Assembly (NCBI RefSeq): GCF_036802865.1
Contig: NZ_DAIRVK010000003.1
Span: 1-64,000 of the forward strand
DNA: 64,000 bases
Direction: 5' to 3'
From: Sulfurospirillum sp036802865
GTDB taxonomy: Bacteria; Campylobacterota; Campylobacteria; Campylobacterales; Sulfurospirillaceae
Both the position numbers and the translations under genes were made by a program. A model generated the notes under the pieces. That model made no database searches and was not told where the DNA came from. It saw only the letters and a list, made by a program, of their open reading frames with translations. Shown here one piece after another: positions 1-9,542 of this stretch; positions within the stretch are counted from its first letter, which is position 1; each line of letters begins with the position of its first letter.

Positions 1-92
1 TGCGATAGGATTTCTCTTATCAGAATTATTTTGACACGAAATATTTAACGGTCTCTTTTTATACTTTTGAGTATTTTTTAAAACAATTTTGC

Positions 93-1439
93 CTAATAAT
101 TAACTATACGAGCCAGTAACCACGTCATTGCTAAAAGATCAGCACTACCTCCAGGTGAGAGCTTTTTAGACGTCATATCTGTATCAAAATCATTTAAAAG
201 GTCATTTATTTTTTCTATTTCACTTTTTATATGTAACAGATCATGTGCTTTTATTTTAGCGTAGTTTAGTCCTTCCACGCCACCTCTCGACCACAGTGTG
301 CTATCATCTATAAGTGATATGAGTAACAGTAATGTTTTTTTAAGGGCTATATCTTCGCCCTCATTTTGCTTGAGAGCTTCAAAAAATGGCAAACTTTTTT
401 CAAAAATGATCGCAAAGCCACTCTGTGCCACAGCTCGTATACCCGCACTTCCAGTCTCGTGAAAAAAGCGTGCCCCTGCACTGTTAGGCTTTGCATGCAA
501 AAGATCATCTTCGACAAGATTGTGGCAAAGCGCTTGCATTTGCACTTGCAATGCTTTACAGGTAAAGGCTTCATTGTTTGCGTTCAATCGACCTATAGCG
601 CCACATAATACCGCTAAACAAAAGATCATCCCTTTATGCGTATTAACGCCCCTTGTGGCTTTAAACATTGCTTTTTCACAAGCTATGCCAATTTCGCGAA
701 GTCTTTTAAAGCTCTTTTTTGCCTCTTCATGGGCATACATATGTGCCGTTTGAATAAAGCGAATCGTAAAAGGCTGAATAGCATCAATGCTCACATAAAA
801 CGTATGAATGTCCATATCGTCATGTGCGCCACTGTTGGCACAATCTACTAAACCCGGTTTTGGGGTGAGTTCGACTTCGGTTTTCATGGCACGTTTGCAC
901 CAAAGAGCCATACTCTCAGCAAAAGCATGTTGTTTAACCAGTGATTTAATGTGCGAAGTTAACGCTGCATAGGTGTGTTTTTGCGCTCTTGCACAGGTAT
1001 GCGCTTCATCATTACACATAAAACATTGACGTTTAGGAAGCCCCAGTTCACTCCGTGAAAGAATCTTGCCCGTCGTATCCAATACATCGATGTCCATCAA
1101 ACGCCCGAGTGGATGGTTGTTTTCAATTTTGCAGGCAATGACTTTAAGCACCTTGGCTTTTGCTGTACAGGTAAAAAGAGACTCAGCTCCTGTGAGAGCG
1201 ACTTTCGATTCATGAAAGAGAAGTTCAATGCCCTCATTTTCCAGCATCGTCAAAACTGTTTTATGTGCACACTCATGTACCACAACCGCTTCATGGGAGA
1301 GTTTGATAGGACCAGGGATATTCAATGAAAGGGAAATGAGAGAAGCTTCAGGGAAGCGGTTTAAAAGCTCTTTTTGCTTAAAAACTCGCTCCTCTTTAGC
1401 CCTCAAAATTGCTTCAAGCGTGATAGAAATGCCAATCAT
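93..1439 (-). CDS. citXG: CitX-CitG fusion: citrate lyase prosthetic-group synthesis and transfer
   Basis: Makes the citrate lyase prosthetic group, 2'-(5''-triphosphoribosyl)-3'-dephospho-CoA, and attaches it to the acyl carrier subunit. The N-terminal half (about 1-170) is CitX-like, with GRLMDIDV at 112-119 and a Cys-rich RQCFMCN...C.R segment at 137-151. The C-terminal half (about 175-448) is CitG-like, with TPKPGLVD at 192-199, GAHDDMD at 204-210 and GVNTHKG at 264-270. These are separate proteins in Klebsiella and fused in several other bacteria. The start codon directly abuts the citF stop, so the gene closes the cit operon. The 92 bases after its stop hold no gene that I can support. 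Confidence 0.93.
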   Translation of the reverse strand: MIGISITLEAILRAKEERVFKQKELLNRFPEASLISLSLNIPGPIKLSHEAVVVHECAHKTVLTMLENEGIELLFHESKVALTGAESLFTCTAKAKVLKVIACKIENNHPLGRLMDIDVLDTTGKILSRSELGLPKRQCFMCNDEAHTCARAQKHTYAALTSHIKSLVKQHAFAESMALWCKRAMKTEVELTPKPGLVDCANSGAHDDMDIHTFYVSIDAIQPFTIRFIQTAHMYAHEEAKKSFKRLREIGIACEKAMFKATRGVNTHKGMIFCLAVLCGAIGRLNANNEAFTCKALQVQMQALCHNLVEDDLLHAKPNSAGARFFHETGSAGIRAVAQSGFAIIFEKSLPFFEALKQNEGEDIALKKTLLLLISLIDDSTLWSRGGVEGLNYAKIKAHDLLHIKSEIEKINDLLNDFDTDMTSKKLSPGGSADLLAMTWLLARIVNY

Positions 1440-2939
1440 TTAGGCGAGTTGTCTTACCACATCAATGACAGAACCATCACGGTAACGAATAACCGCAACG
1501 ACTTTGTCTGTATATTTGATTTCGGCTGGTACTCCGCATAGTGCAATTGCTCTGTCATACAGCTCTTGCATTTCAACAATTTGAAGTCCTGCTTTTTTAA
1601 GGCGCTCTTTGAGCTCTACGTTTTTAGGATTGACCGCGATGCCTTGATCGGTGACAACAACATCAACGGATGAGCCTGGTGTTACGATGGTATTGACTCT
1701 TTTTGTTATAGTAGGAATACGTCCACGAGTGAGTGGCGCTACGATAATGGAAAGTTTTGCATCTGCTGCTGTGTCACTGTGACCACCCGAAGCACCACGC
1801 AATAAGCCTTTTGAACCTGTGATGACGTTAACGTTGAAATCAACATCCACCTCAAGTGCACTGAGGACAACGATGTCAAGCTGCCTTGTCGCGGCACCTT
1901 TTGAGCTTGGATTAGCATATTCGTTCGCACTGATCTCGATGTGATTTTTATTTTCACCCAGAGATTTTGCAGCAAATTCATCAAAACTTTGAACATCTAA
2001 AAGCGTTTTAATCAGACCGCGTTTGAGCATATAGACCATTGTCCCCGTAATACCACCGAGTCCAAAGCTTGCATGGATACCCTTCTCTTCCATTTTTTCA
2101 CTTAAAAAGACAGTCGTTGCCAAAGAGGCACCACCCGTTCCCGTTTGAATACTAAAACCCTCTTTGAAAAAACCTGAATGTTCAATGAGCTTTGCAGTAT
2201 GACTGGCAAGTAAAAGCTCTTTAGGATTGGTTGTCATACGGGTTTCACCTGCGCCAATTTTAGAAGGATCGCCCACTTCGTCCACTAAAACAACCGCGTC
2301 CACTTGGTCTTGGTGAAGGCTTGCTGGGACATTAGGATACTCTTCTAACGATTCGGTCAAAACAACCACGTAGTCTGCATACTGTGCATCTATCATTGCG
2401 TAACCTAAAGAGCCGCATTTTGAGCGACCTGAGTAGCCATTGGCATTACCAAATGCATCACACACGGGCACACCTAGAAATGCCACATCGATTTTGAGTT
2501 CGCCTGTTTGAAGCAGATGAACACGACCACCGTGTGAGTGAATTTGCACGGGTTTTTCCATAAGCCCTTTGGAAATCGCCTCGCCCAGTTTACTTCTAAG
2601 TCCTGAAGTGTATATCTCTGTTACGACACCACTTTTGATATGATCGATAATAGGGTCGTGTACAGAAGCGAGTGAGCTCGATGCCAATGTTAGGTTTTTA
2701 AAGCCCATTTTCGCGATGATATTCATCACGTTATTGATCAAAAGATCACCCCCACGAAACGAATGGTGAAACGAGATAGTCATGCCATCTTTTAGACCTG
2801 ATCGTTTGATAGCTTCTTCGATACTTTCACAAAGCTTAGCTCTACGATCTTCTCCTTTGATTTTTTCTTTACATGCAAAAAAAGGTGCATTCACAGAAGT
2901 GAGTTCTTTTGTGTTAAATTTTTTCTCCAAATCTTTCAT
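1440..2939 (-). CDS. citF: Citrate lyase alpha subunit (citrate:acetyl-ACP transferase)
   Basis: Exchanges citrate for acetyl on the acyl carrier subunit, giving citryl-ACP for CitE in anaerobic citrate cleavage; cytoplasmic. 499 residues, typical for CitF, with Gly-rich CoA-transferase-like segments such as GTGGASLATT and SFGLGGITGTM. I chose the ATG at 2939 over upstream in-frame codons because it overlaps the citE stop as ATGA and has AGGAGA six bases before it. It lies between citE and the citX-citG fusion in the same operon. Intact, no unusual residues noticed. Confidence 0.96.
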   Translation of the reverse strand: MKDLEKKFNTKELTSVNAPFFACKEKIKGEDRRAKLCESIEEAIKRSGLKDGMTISFHHSFRGGDLLINNVMNIIAKMGFKNLTLASSSLASVHDPIIDHIKSGVVTEIYTSGLRSKLGEAISKGLMEKPVQIHSHGGRVHLLQTGELKIDVAFLGVPVCDAFGNANGYSGRSKCGSLGYAMIDAQYADYVVVLTESLEEYPNVPASLHQDQVDAVVLVDEVGDPSKIGAGETRMTTNPKELLLASHTAKLIEHSGFFKEGFSIQTGTGGASLATTVFLSEKMEEKGIHASFGLGGITGTMVYMLKRGLIKTLLDVQSFDEFAAKSLGENKNHIEISANEYANPSSKGAATRQLDIVVLSALEVDVDFNVNVITGSKGLLRGASGGHSDTAADAKLSIIVAPLTRGRIPTITKRVNTIVTPGSSVDVVVTDQGIAVNPKNVELKERLKKAGLQIVEMQELYDRAIALCGVPAEIKYTDKVVAVIRYRDGSVIDVVRQLA

Positions 2940-3823
2940 TGATCTTCTCCTAAAACACCTGAGGCTTTGGCTAAATCTATAATCCACTCTGCTCGCAGAA
3001 TGACGGGGGCATCAACCATTTTTCCATCCAATGAAATAACCCCAAGACCTCTTGCTTTCGCATCTTTGGCCGCTTCAATTACCTCTATTGCCCAATTAAT
3101 ATTCTTCTGACTTGGCGCAAAAGCACTGTGAAGCCATGGGATTTGATTGGGGTTGATGAGTGACTTGCCATCAAAGCCAAGCCCTTTAATTAAATCAACT
3201 TCGTGCATAAACCCTTCTTTGTCTTTCACATCGGAAAAGACGGAGTCAAATGCGCCGATTTTAGCCGCACGTGCCGCCAAAAGGATTTGATTGCGCGCTG
3301 CCATCAGCTCATGACCCTCTTTTGTGCGTTGGGTACGAAGGTCACGTACAAAATCTTCAGCACCCAACGCAATGCCCATTAAACGCTTTGAACATCTGGC
3401 AATATCCACCGCATTGACCACGCCAAGTGCGCTTTCAATAGCAGCCAAAAGCATCGTCTTTTTCCCTTTGCCTATACGATTTTCAATGGCAGAGATCTCT
3501 TGTTCCATCTCTAAAACATCATCTACCGTGTCTGTTTTTGGAAGACGAATAATATCGACACCCGCCCTTATAGCCGCTTCTAAATCCAATAGACCAAAAG
3601 GAGAATTAAGAGGATTGACACGAACAGCGGTTTCAATGTCTTTGTACGTAAAATGTTGCAAAGCATGAAACACCATCATACGTGCGGAGTCTTTTTCGCT
3701 CAGCGCCACAGAATCTTCAAGGTCAAACATAACGGTGTCTGGTTTGTAAATGAAAGCGTTACACACCATGCCTGTGTTAGAACCAGGGACAAACAGCATA
3801 CTTCTTCGTAATTTTTGCTTCAT
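2936..3823 (-). CDS. citE: Citrate lyase beta subunit (citryl-ACP lyase)
   Basis: Cleaves citryl-ACP to oxaloacetate and acetyl-ACP. 295 residues, normal for the CitE/HpcH aldolase family, with the N-terminal RRSMLFVPGSN and the acidic DLEDSV motif expected in the Mg-binding TIM barrel, and GAEDFVRDL further on. The ATG at 3823 overlaps the citD stop as ATGA and has GGAG upstream. A longer reading would need a TTG at 3838 and is less likely. Translationally coupled on both sides (citD and citF). Confidence 0.96.
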   Translation of the reverse strand: MKQKLRRSMLFVPGSNTGMVCNAFIYKPDTVMFDLEDSVALSEKDSARMMVFHALQHFTYKDIETAVRVNPLNSPFGLLDLEAAIRAGVDIIRLPKTDTVDDVLEMEQEISAIENRIGKGKKTMLLAAIESALGVVNAVDIARCSKRLMGIALGAEDFVRDLRTQRTKEGHELMAARNQILLAARAAKIGAFDSVFSDVKDKEGFMHEVDLIKGLGFDGKSLINPNQIPWLHSAFAPSQKNINWAIEVIEAAKDAKARGLGVISLDGKMVDAPVILRAEWIIDLAKASGVLGEDQ

Positions 3824-4119
3824 AATAACACACTCCAATCAGGCTCAGGTTCACCCAAAGCTCTTAGAATAGCCGTTTGAACACGCGCTTTAATGACATA
3901 ATCCAGCGCACCTTTGTCTTGAACAATGAGTTTAACGCCATCCACTTTCATAGCAGTTGCCGCCTCTAAAATAAGTGATCGAATTGCATCTCCGTAAATC
4001 TCTTCAACACTACTCTCTAACTCTATCACGATTCCTTTTTCATCAATAGGAATCACACGAACAAATGCATCACTTGATTCCAGTGTTCCAGCATGTGCAG
4101 TTTCTAGTTTTTGGCTCAT
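3820..4119 (-). CDS. citD: Citrate lyase gamma subunit (acyl carrier protein)
   Basis: Acyl carrier protein of citrate lyase, carrying the CoA-derived prosthetic group. 99 residues, typical of CitD. The conserved AGTLESSD near residues 10-17 holds the serine that in this family receives the group made by CitG and transferred by CitX. It overlaps citC upstream and citE downstream by ATGA, consistent with equimolar translation of the complex. Confidence 0.95.
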   Translation of the reverse strand: MSQKLETAHAGTLESSDAFVRVIPIDEKGIVIELESSVEEIYGDAIRSLILEAATAMKVDGVKLIVQDKGALDYVIKARVQTAILRALGEPEPDWSVLL

Positions 4120-5135
4120 TTTACTTCCTCTTTAGACATCATTTTTGCAATCAACGCATACGTTGTTGGAGGTACTAAAGGGAGTATCTCTTCCAAACGA
4201 TGTTCATGCATCAATTTTCTGACTCTCGAAGCCGAAATTGGCTCACCACCGTACTCGATGCGTCCTAACTCCACCACATCAATGGGAGGAAACTCACTAG
4301 GTCGAACGAGTAGTTTTTTCATCTGTTGATTATACTCATTTGTCACGGTACATAAAGGCTCATTTCCCACATAACGGTGCGTAATGCCCAGTTGTGGGGC
4401 TAGATGATTTCTAAAGATGTTCAAATCCAACTCAGTATAGAGCGAATCAATCTGACGTTTGTCCTTAATAAAATAAGTCGGAAACGTCGCTTTAGAAATA
4501 ATATAGTCCGAACCCTCATGTATCGTGAGGTTTTGTAAATCTTCCAAGCCTTCGCAAATCAAGCGATAACGATCTTTAAATGTAAAAAAGGAAGCATCTT
4601 CCTTCACCACAAACAGATGTACCCACTCAGAGCTCTCGCACGCTTGCTCCACCAAATAGCGATGCCCTAAGGTAAAAGGGTTCGCATTCATTACAATACT
4701 ACCGACCACATCGCCTGTATGTTTATACTTACGTAATCTTTTTTTATACAGATCGATATTATAGCTGTTCTCCATTAAAATGACGTGATCATTCGCTTGT
4801 TCAATGTACTTAAAACCACACGACTCAAACACTTCTTGATACTCTGGTTTTGTAAATAAAAACAGATCATGCCTGCCTTCTCTAAATGCCACATTAAGAA
4901 GCTCACTCATAAGACTTAGCGCTAAGCCCTCACCTCTGATTGACTCATCCAGCGCAATGTTTTTAAGCACTTTACCACAGAGCCCTCCACAGGCGACAAT
5001 GCGATCATCTTCTTTAGCGATCACAAATATCTCAACATCTTCGGACATTTCCAAATCAACACTATCCAAGAAATCCTTCACCTTTTGCCTTCGCACGGTG
5101 CTGGTGTGAGGAATCTCAGAAAAGATAAAACTCAT
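4116..5135 (-). CDS. citC: [Citrate (pro-3S)-lyase] ligase
   Basis: Acetylates the thiol of the citrate lyase prosthetic group using acetate and ATP, switching the enzyme on. 339 residues. The N-terminal third looks like a GNAT acetyltransferase fold (IVACGG, ESIRGEGLALSL). The rest is a nucleotidyltransferase-like domain with NANPFTLGHRYLVEQA around residues 150-165, the (H/T)xGH-type nucleotide site, and ISASRVRKL near the C-terminus. Overlaps the upstream transporter stop and the downstream citD start by ATGA. Confidence 0.95.
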   Translation of the reverse strand: MSFIFSEIPHTSTVRRQKVKDFLDSVDLEMSEDVEIFVIAKEDDRIVACGGLCGKVLKNIALDESIRGEGLALSLMSELLNVAFREGRHDLFLFTKPEYQEVFESCGFKYIEQANDHVILMENSYNIDLYKKRLRKYKHTGDVVGSIVMNANPFTLGHRYLVEQACESSEWVHLFVVKEDASFFTFKDRYRLICEGLEDLQNLTIHEGSDYIISKATFPTYFIKDKRQIDSLYTELDLNIFRNHLAPQLGITHRYVGNEPLCTVTNEYNQQMKKLLVRPSEFPPIDVVELGRIEYGGEPISASRVRKLMHEHRLEEILPLVPPTTYALIAKMMSKEEVK

Positions 5136-6202
5136 TTAGGGTCTTTTTTACGCAGCACTCTCACAAAAACAGGTGCAACGCTCATAACCAACAACATCCT
5201 TACAATATGATGGAGTGCAACATAGGGCAAATTTGCGCCCACAATAATCGCGATTAAATTCATCTCCGATTGCCCACCCGGAGAAAAAGCAAGTAAAATG
5301 GAAAGAAGAGGAAACTCAGTCATCCACGATACAAGTAAAACAAAAGAGAGCGAAACAATCATCAAAATAACAAAATACCCCAATGTTTGCCCTAAAACTT
5401 TGAGAATTTCTTTAAAGCTAACGCCTACAAATACAAAACCAACAGTGGCACCAAGAATAAGCTGAATGAGTTTGAGAATTTCATTGGGTGGTCTAGAGTG
5501 CACAAGCCCAGAGCCATACACGATAGCCCCCAAGATCATAGGACCGATCATCGTTCCGCCTGGAATTTTAAGCTTCAAAGCTCCCCACCAGCCCACAACA
5601 GCGCACACAGCGAGGATTATCATATCGTGGGGGTCACTGCTCAAAAAAGGCTGTGTAACGCTCGCTCGCCCATCAAGGGGCACATGCGAGATAGCTTGAA
5701 TGACAAAAGGAAGTGAAAAAACAATAAATAAAAGCCGAGAGGATTGTGCAAGAGTGACTTTATAGACGTTGGCTCCCATCGCTTCTGCGAGCATGACCAT
5801 TTCTAAAAGTCCTCCCGGCATGGAGCTAAAATAGGCTGTCATTTTATCAAATCCAAGCCACTTCCAGTAGTAAAGCATCCCGCACAACGTAATAATAATG
5901 ACAAATGGAAGGATCAATACAATACTCGAGATAAAATCTGTTAAATAGTGCAAGATAGTAGGATTAAAAGCACTCCCAATCGTGATGCCAAGCACAGCAC
6001 GCGCTGGTGCAGAGAACATTTTAGGAGAACGAAGCGAAATTTTAGGAAAACGACTGGCAATAGCAATAGCTACAATAGAACCCAAAAGCCAAGGTAAAGG
6101 TGCTTTGATCAAAGAAAAAAGTATGGCTCCTAGAACTCCGACACCAAGCGATGTTACGACAGGTAAAAAGCTTTTAAGCCATTGCATTGAAATTCCATTC
6201 AT
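5132..6202 (-). CDS. AbrB-family membrane protein, candidate transporter of the cit operon
   Basis: Integral membrane protein of 356 residues with about ten hydrophobic helices, arranged as two related halves. It resembles the AbrB family (COG3180), often labelled putative ammonia monooxygenase, with PLPWLLGSIVAI in the first half and PGGTMIGPMILGAIVYG in the second. As first gene of the cit operon, coupled to citC by an ATGA overlap, it may move citrate or a fermentation product; that is inference, since the family's substrates are not well established. No CitS- or CitT-like carrier is visible. An internal ATG at 6187 with GGA upstream is an alternative start. Confidence 0.8.
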   Translation of the reverse strand: MNGISMQWLKSFLPVVTSLGVGVLGAILFSLIKAPLPWLLGSIVAIAIASRFPKISLRSPKMFSAPARAVLGITIGSAFNPTILHYLTDFISSIVLILPFVIIITLCGMLYYWKWLGFDKMTAYFSSMPGGLLEMVMLAEAMGANVYKVTLAQSSRLLFIVFSLPFVIQAISHVPLDGRASVTQPFLSSDPHDMIILAVCAVVGWWGALKLKIPGGTMIGPMILGAIVYGSGLVHSRPPNEILKLIQLILGATVGFVFVGVSFKEILKVLGQTLGYFVILMIVSLSFVLLVSWMTEFPLLSILLAFSPGGQSEMNLIAIIVGANLPYVALHHIVRMLLVMSVAPVFVRVLRKKDPK

Positions 6203-6410
6203 AGGGTTTCATAAGTAGTAAAAATGGTATCTTCTTTTTCATTAAGAAGAGATAAGATAAAACGTTCTAAAAATGGCTTATATGGATGATTTGAGAGCAT
6301 ACTTTTTCCCCTAAATTTGCATGATATTGTTATACGAATCCCTCTAATTTTTATAACAGAATACGTCAAAGAATCAAGGTATATTTAAATGATATTAAAG
6401 AAGATATCGT

Positions 6411-6416
6411 TATACT
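6411..6416 (+). promoter_or_regulatory. Possible -10 element for the hybrid kinase gene
   Basis: TATACT lies 31 bases before the kinase ATG in the 245-base gap between this gene and the divergent cit operon. Campylobacterota sigma70 promoters often lack a clear -35, so one -10-like match is weak evidence. Confidence 0.35.
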
Positions 6417-6447
6417 AAATTCTTAATACAACGCTAAGGTTTAACCG

Positions 6448-9400
6448 ATGATGCGAAGATGGGTCTTTTTTATAACGCTTTTTTCTCTACTCTTTTTACC
6501 AACCATAAGCTCAGCCACCCCTACTAAAGAGACAACACCACGTAAGCAAACACTGGTTTACAGCCAAAGTGATTGGAAACCTTTGGTTTCACTTAACAAA
6601 CAAAATATTGGTGGCATAATCTCAAATTATTTACTTCTACTAGAGCCCAAAACAGGGATACGATTTGACTATACCTATTATGAGAGTTGGAATGAAGTTA
6701 TCAATGCATACGAAAATAAGGATATTGATATTTTACCAGGCATCATTTCGGCAGATGTCCCTTCTACGGTAAACATTACGAAACCTTTTTTCACCTTTAA
6801 TCTCGTATTGGCAGGTCTAAAATCAAACAACCTTATCACAGACCTTTTGGAAGTTCAAACACAAAATCTTCTTGTCGCGGTACGTGCCGGGTCGTCAGTA
6901 CAACACTATTTAGAACGCAACTACCCTAATATTCAAATGCATATTGTCCAAACAACGCAAGAAGGTTTGCTTGCAGTTGAACATAAAAAAGCAGATCTTT
7001 TTTTGGAAATGGCACCCATAGTAGCGTATGCACTACAAAATAGCGGACTCTCAAATGTACAAGTTGTAGGTATTTTAAAAGATACATTTGAACTTGTGAT
7101 TGCCGTGCAAGATGCTTCACTCTTAAAACGACTCAATCAAGGGATTGATGCCATTAGTGAAGAAGAAAAAGACAAACTTTACAAACGATATATCAAGATT
7201 GAGATCAAAGAAAAAGTAGATTATTCTTTGAGTATCAAAATTTTTATCATTGGTTTATTCATTTCGATTGGTTTTGGGATATGGCTTGCCATCCTAAAGC
7301 GAGAAATTCGCAAACGAAAACTGGCAGAAACCAAAGTTGGGTTTACAAACAAACGTTTACAACGCGCTGCAGAAGAACTTAAAATTGCTATGGAAAAAAC
7401 AGCCTATGCGCATCAAGCTAAAAGTCAATTTTTAGCAAACATGAGCCATGAGATTCGCACGCCCATGAATACCATCATTGGTATCACTGAACTTATTTTA
7501 CGCAAAGAATTACCAGACAAAGAGCGTCATTACCTCACGAAAGTTGCGGAGGCAGGACACCATCTTTTGGACATCATCAACGATATTTTAGATTTTTCTA
7601 AAATCGAAGCCAATAAAATTCAACTCGAAACTATCCCTTTTCAGCTGGAAGAACTTATCGTGTCTGCAACAGATATTGTCAGTATGAAAGCGCAACAAAA
7701 AGGCTTAGAACTTCTTATCGATATGGGCAATATCACCGCACATCGCTATCGTGGTGATCCATTACGTCTCAAGCAAGTCTTACTTAACCTTCTGTCAAAT
7801 GCCGTAAAATTTACAGCTAAAGGCGAGGTTATTATTCGTCTTCGCGCTTTTGAAGAAAATCATGGTATTCAAAAAATACGCTTTGAGATTAAAGATACGG
7901 GCATAGGCATTACGCCTGAACAAAAAGAGTATCTCTTCAACGCTTTTTCACAAGCAGACATGTCCACCACGCGCAATTATGGAGGCACAGGGCTTGGCCT
8001 TACCATCGCACAAGGGCTTGTACTGATGATGGGGGGAGAAATTCAGTGTGAGAGTATTTTTGGAGAAGGGAGTACGTTTTGGTTTGAAATTCCTCTGCAC
8101 ATTGACGCATCCTTTATAGCACCCTTACAACCGGTGATGACCCAAGCACTGAATGTCTTAATCGTAGATGACAATGAAACTGCTCTCGAAATTTTCTCTG
8201 AAATTTTATTCCATTTTGGTATTGGCTGCATTACATGTAAAAGTGCCAAAGAAGCTTTAGAACTCTTAAATAACGGTCTTCGCGCTGACGTAGCTATTAT
8301 TGACTGGAAAATGGAAGGAATGGATGGCGTCACACTCTTTCAACTGATTGAACAGCGTTATGATCATCAAATTGCTTCCATTATGATGGTGACAGCGTAC
8401 GATAAAGGAGAGCTTGTAGCACAATTAGGGGTTGATCAGCCTTATGCTATCCTCGTAAAACCTATCACTGCTTCGACACTCTTTGACACACTTATTGGTA
8501 TGTATGGGCATAAACGACTCATTGAGCCATTGCATCAAGCCCATGAAACGCAGATTCTCCAGTCTCTTGATGGCATAAAGGTCTTGCTTGTTGAAGACAA
8601 TGAAAGCAATCAAGAAGTGGCACAAGAACTTCTCAATGAAGTCGGAATTATCGTTTATATCGTGAGCAATGGTCAAGAAGCGATTGAATGGCTCATTGAA
8701 AATCCACTACCTGATCTTATTTTAATGGATTGCCAAATGCCAGTTTTGGATGGTTTTGAAGCCACGCATAAAATCAGACATGAACTTAACCTCACACTTC
8801 CTATTGTCGCGATGACAGCCAATGTTATGAAAGGCGATGAAGATCGTTGTTACGCAGCTGGCATGAATGGATACGTTCCAAAACCTGTTGATGCACAAAA
8901 ACTTTTTCAAGAGATCGCACGCTTTTGTCATAAAACAGCCCCCCAACCTCCGCAGAGCACTTCTGAAACATTCGCGTTGGAGGGTATTAACAGTATTCAA
9001 GCCATTACACGCCTCGGAGGCAATGCCAAACTGTACCGTCAACTTCTTAAAAGTTTTGCGAAAGACCAAGTGCATTTCGTTCAAACATATCGTAACTATG
9101 TTTTTGACAATGATCTTGATGGTGCTAAAAGGTTGTGTCACACGCTCAAAGGTATCGCTGGAACATTGGGGATGGAAGACCTCAGCTCTTTAGCAGGAGA
9201 AGCCGAGCGCTTTGTTCATCCTATAAAAAATGATGAACCTTTGCTGAACTCAATCGACATGAAAATCCGTTCTTTAAGTGCCATTATTCAAGCACTTGCC
9301 ACACAAGTGGAACCCTTTAGCACAATCACGTCAATTGAAAAAGAGACACTGAAAAAGTTAGTTGAAAAGCTCAAAAGCTCCGATGCAACTGCGCTGGATG

Positions 9401-9537
9401 ACGCTATGATCCTGACGCAATCAGTCAATGAAAAACTTCTTGAAGCTTTTGAGCAAATTAAAGCTTTTGAATTTGAAAATGCTATAGCTCTGATTGAGCC
9501 ATTACTCCATGAAACTACACCCGAAAAGGCAGACTAA
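6448..9537 (+). CDS. Hybrid sensor histidine kinase with periplasmic solute-binding domain (BvgS/EvgS type)
   Basis: Unorthodox sensor kinase of 1029 residues. Domain order: signal sequence (about 1-24); periplasmic SBP_bac_3-type domain (about 35-250); one membrane helix (about 258-282); coiled linker; HisKA with phospho-acceptor His334 in FLANMSHEIRTP; HATPase with LLNLLSNAVKFT and GGTGLGL; receiver 1 (Asp619 in IIDWKMEGMDG); receiver 2 (Asp761 in LMDCQMPVLDG); Hpt domain with His898 in CHTLKG. The full His-Asp-Asp-His relay is intact. The ligand is unknown, though the divergent citrate operon makes a carboxylate possible. The HD-GYP regulator starts five bases downstream and is the likely partner. 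Confidence 0.92.
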   Translation: MMRRWVFFITLFSLLFLPTISSATPTKETTPRKQTLVYSQSDWKPLVSLNKQNIGGIISNYLLLLEPKTGIRFDYTYYESWNEVINAYENKDIDILPGIISADVPSTVNITKPFFTFNLVLAGLKSNNLITDLLEVQTQNLLVAVRAGSSVQHYLERNYPNIQMHIVQTTQEGLLAVEHKKADLFLEMAPIVAYALQNSGLSNVQVVGILKDTFELVIAVQDASLLKRLNQGIDAISEEEKDKLYKRYIKIEIKEKVDYSLSIKIFIIGLFISIGFGIWLAILKREIRKRKLAETKVGFTNKRLQRAAEELKIAMEKTAYAHQAKSQFLANMSHEIRTPMNTIIGITELILRKELPDKERHYLTKVAEAGHHLLDIINDILDFSKIEANKIQLETIPFQLEELIVSATDIVSMKAQQKGLELLIDMGNITAHRYRGDPLRLKQVLLNLLSNAVKFTAKGEVIIRLRAFEENHGIQKIRFEIKDTGIGITPEQKEYLFNAFSQADMSTTRNYGGTGLGLTIAQGLVLMMGGEIQCESIFGEGSTFWFEIPLHIDASFIAPLQPVMTQALNVLIVDDNETALEIFSEILFHFGIGCITCKSAKEALELLNNGLRADVAIIDWKMEGMDGVTLFQLIEQRYDHQIASIMMVTAYDKGELVAQLGVDQPYAILVKPITASTLFDTLIGMYGHKRLIEPLHQAHETQILQSLDGIKVLLVEDNESNQEVAQELLNEVGIIVYIVSNGQEAIEWLIENPLPDLILMDCQMPVLDGFEATHKIRHELNLTLPIVAMTANVMKGDEDRCYAAGMNGYVPKPVDAQKLFQEIARFCHKTAPQPPQSTSETFALEGINSIQAITRLGGNAKLYRQLLKSFAKDQVHFVQTYRNYVFDNDLDGAKRLCHTLKGIAGTLGMEDLSSLAGEAERFVHPIKNDEPLLNSIDMKIRSLSAIIQALATQVEPFSTITSIEKETLKKLVEKLKSSDATALDDAMILTQSVNEKLLEAFEQIKAFEFENAIALIEPLLHETTPEKAD
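8231..8240. repeat. TTACATGTAA palindrome (copy 1 of 6)
   Basis: Perfect 10-bp palindrome inside the kinase gene, in the first receiver region, where it spans an in-frame Thr-Cys-Lys. See the finding on this repeated word. Confidence 0.6.
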
Positions 9538-9542
9538 ATCCT

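Noticed and set aside
1..92. Part of a gene at the window's left edge.
   Set aside because: The stretch is AT-rich and has stops in all frames I checked. It looks like the region after the cit operon.
5466..5716. Plus-strand reading frames opposite the AbrB-type gene.
   Set aside because: They are antisense to a clear membrane protein, lack ribosome sites and show no recognisable domain.
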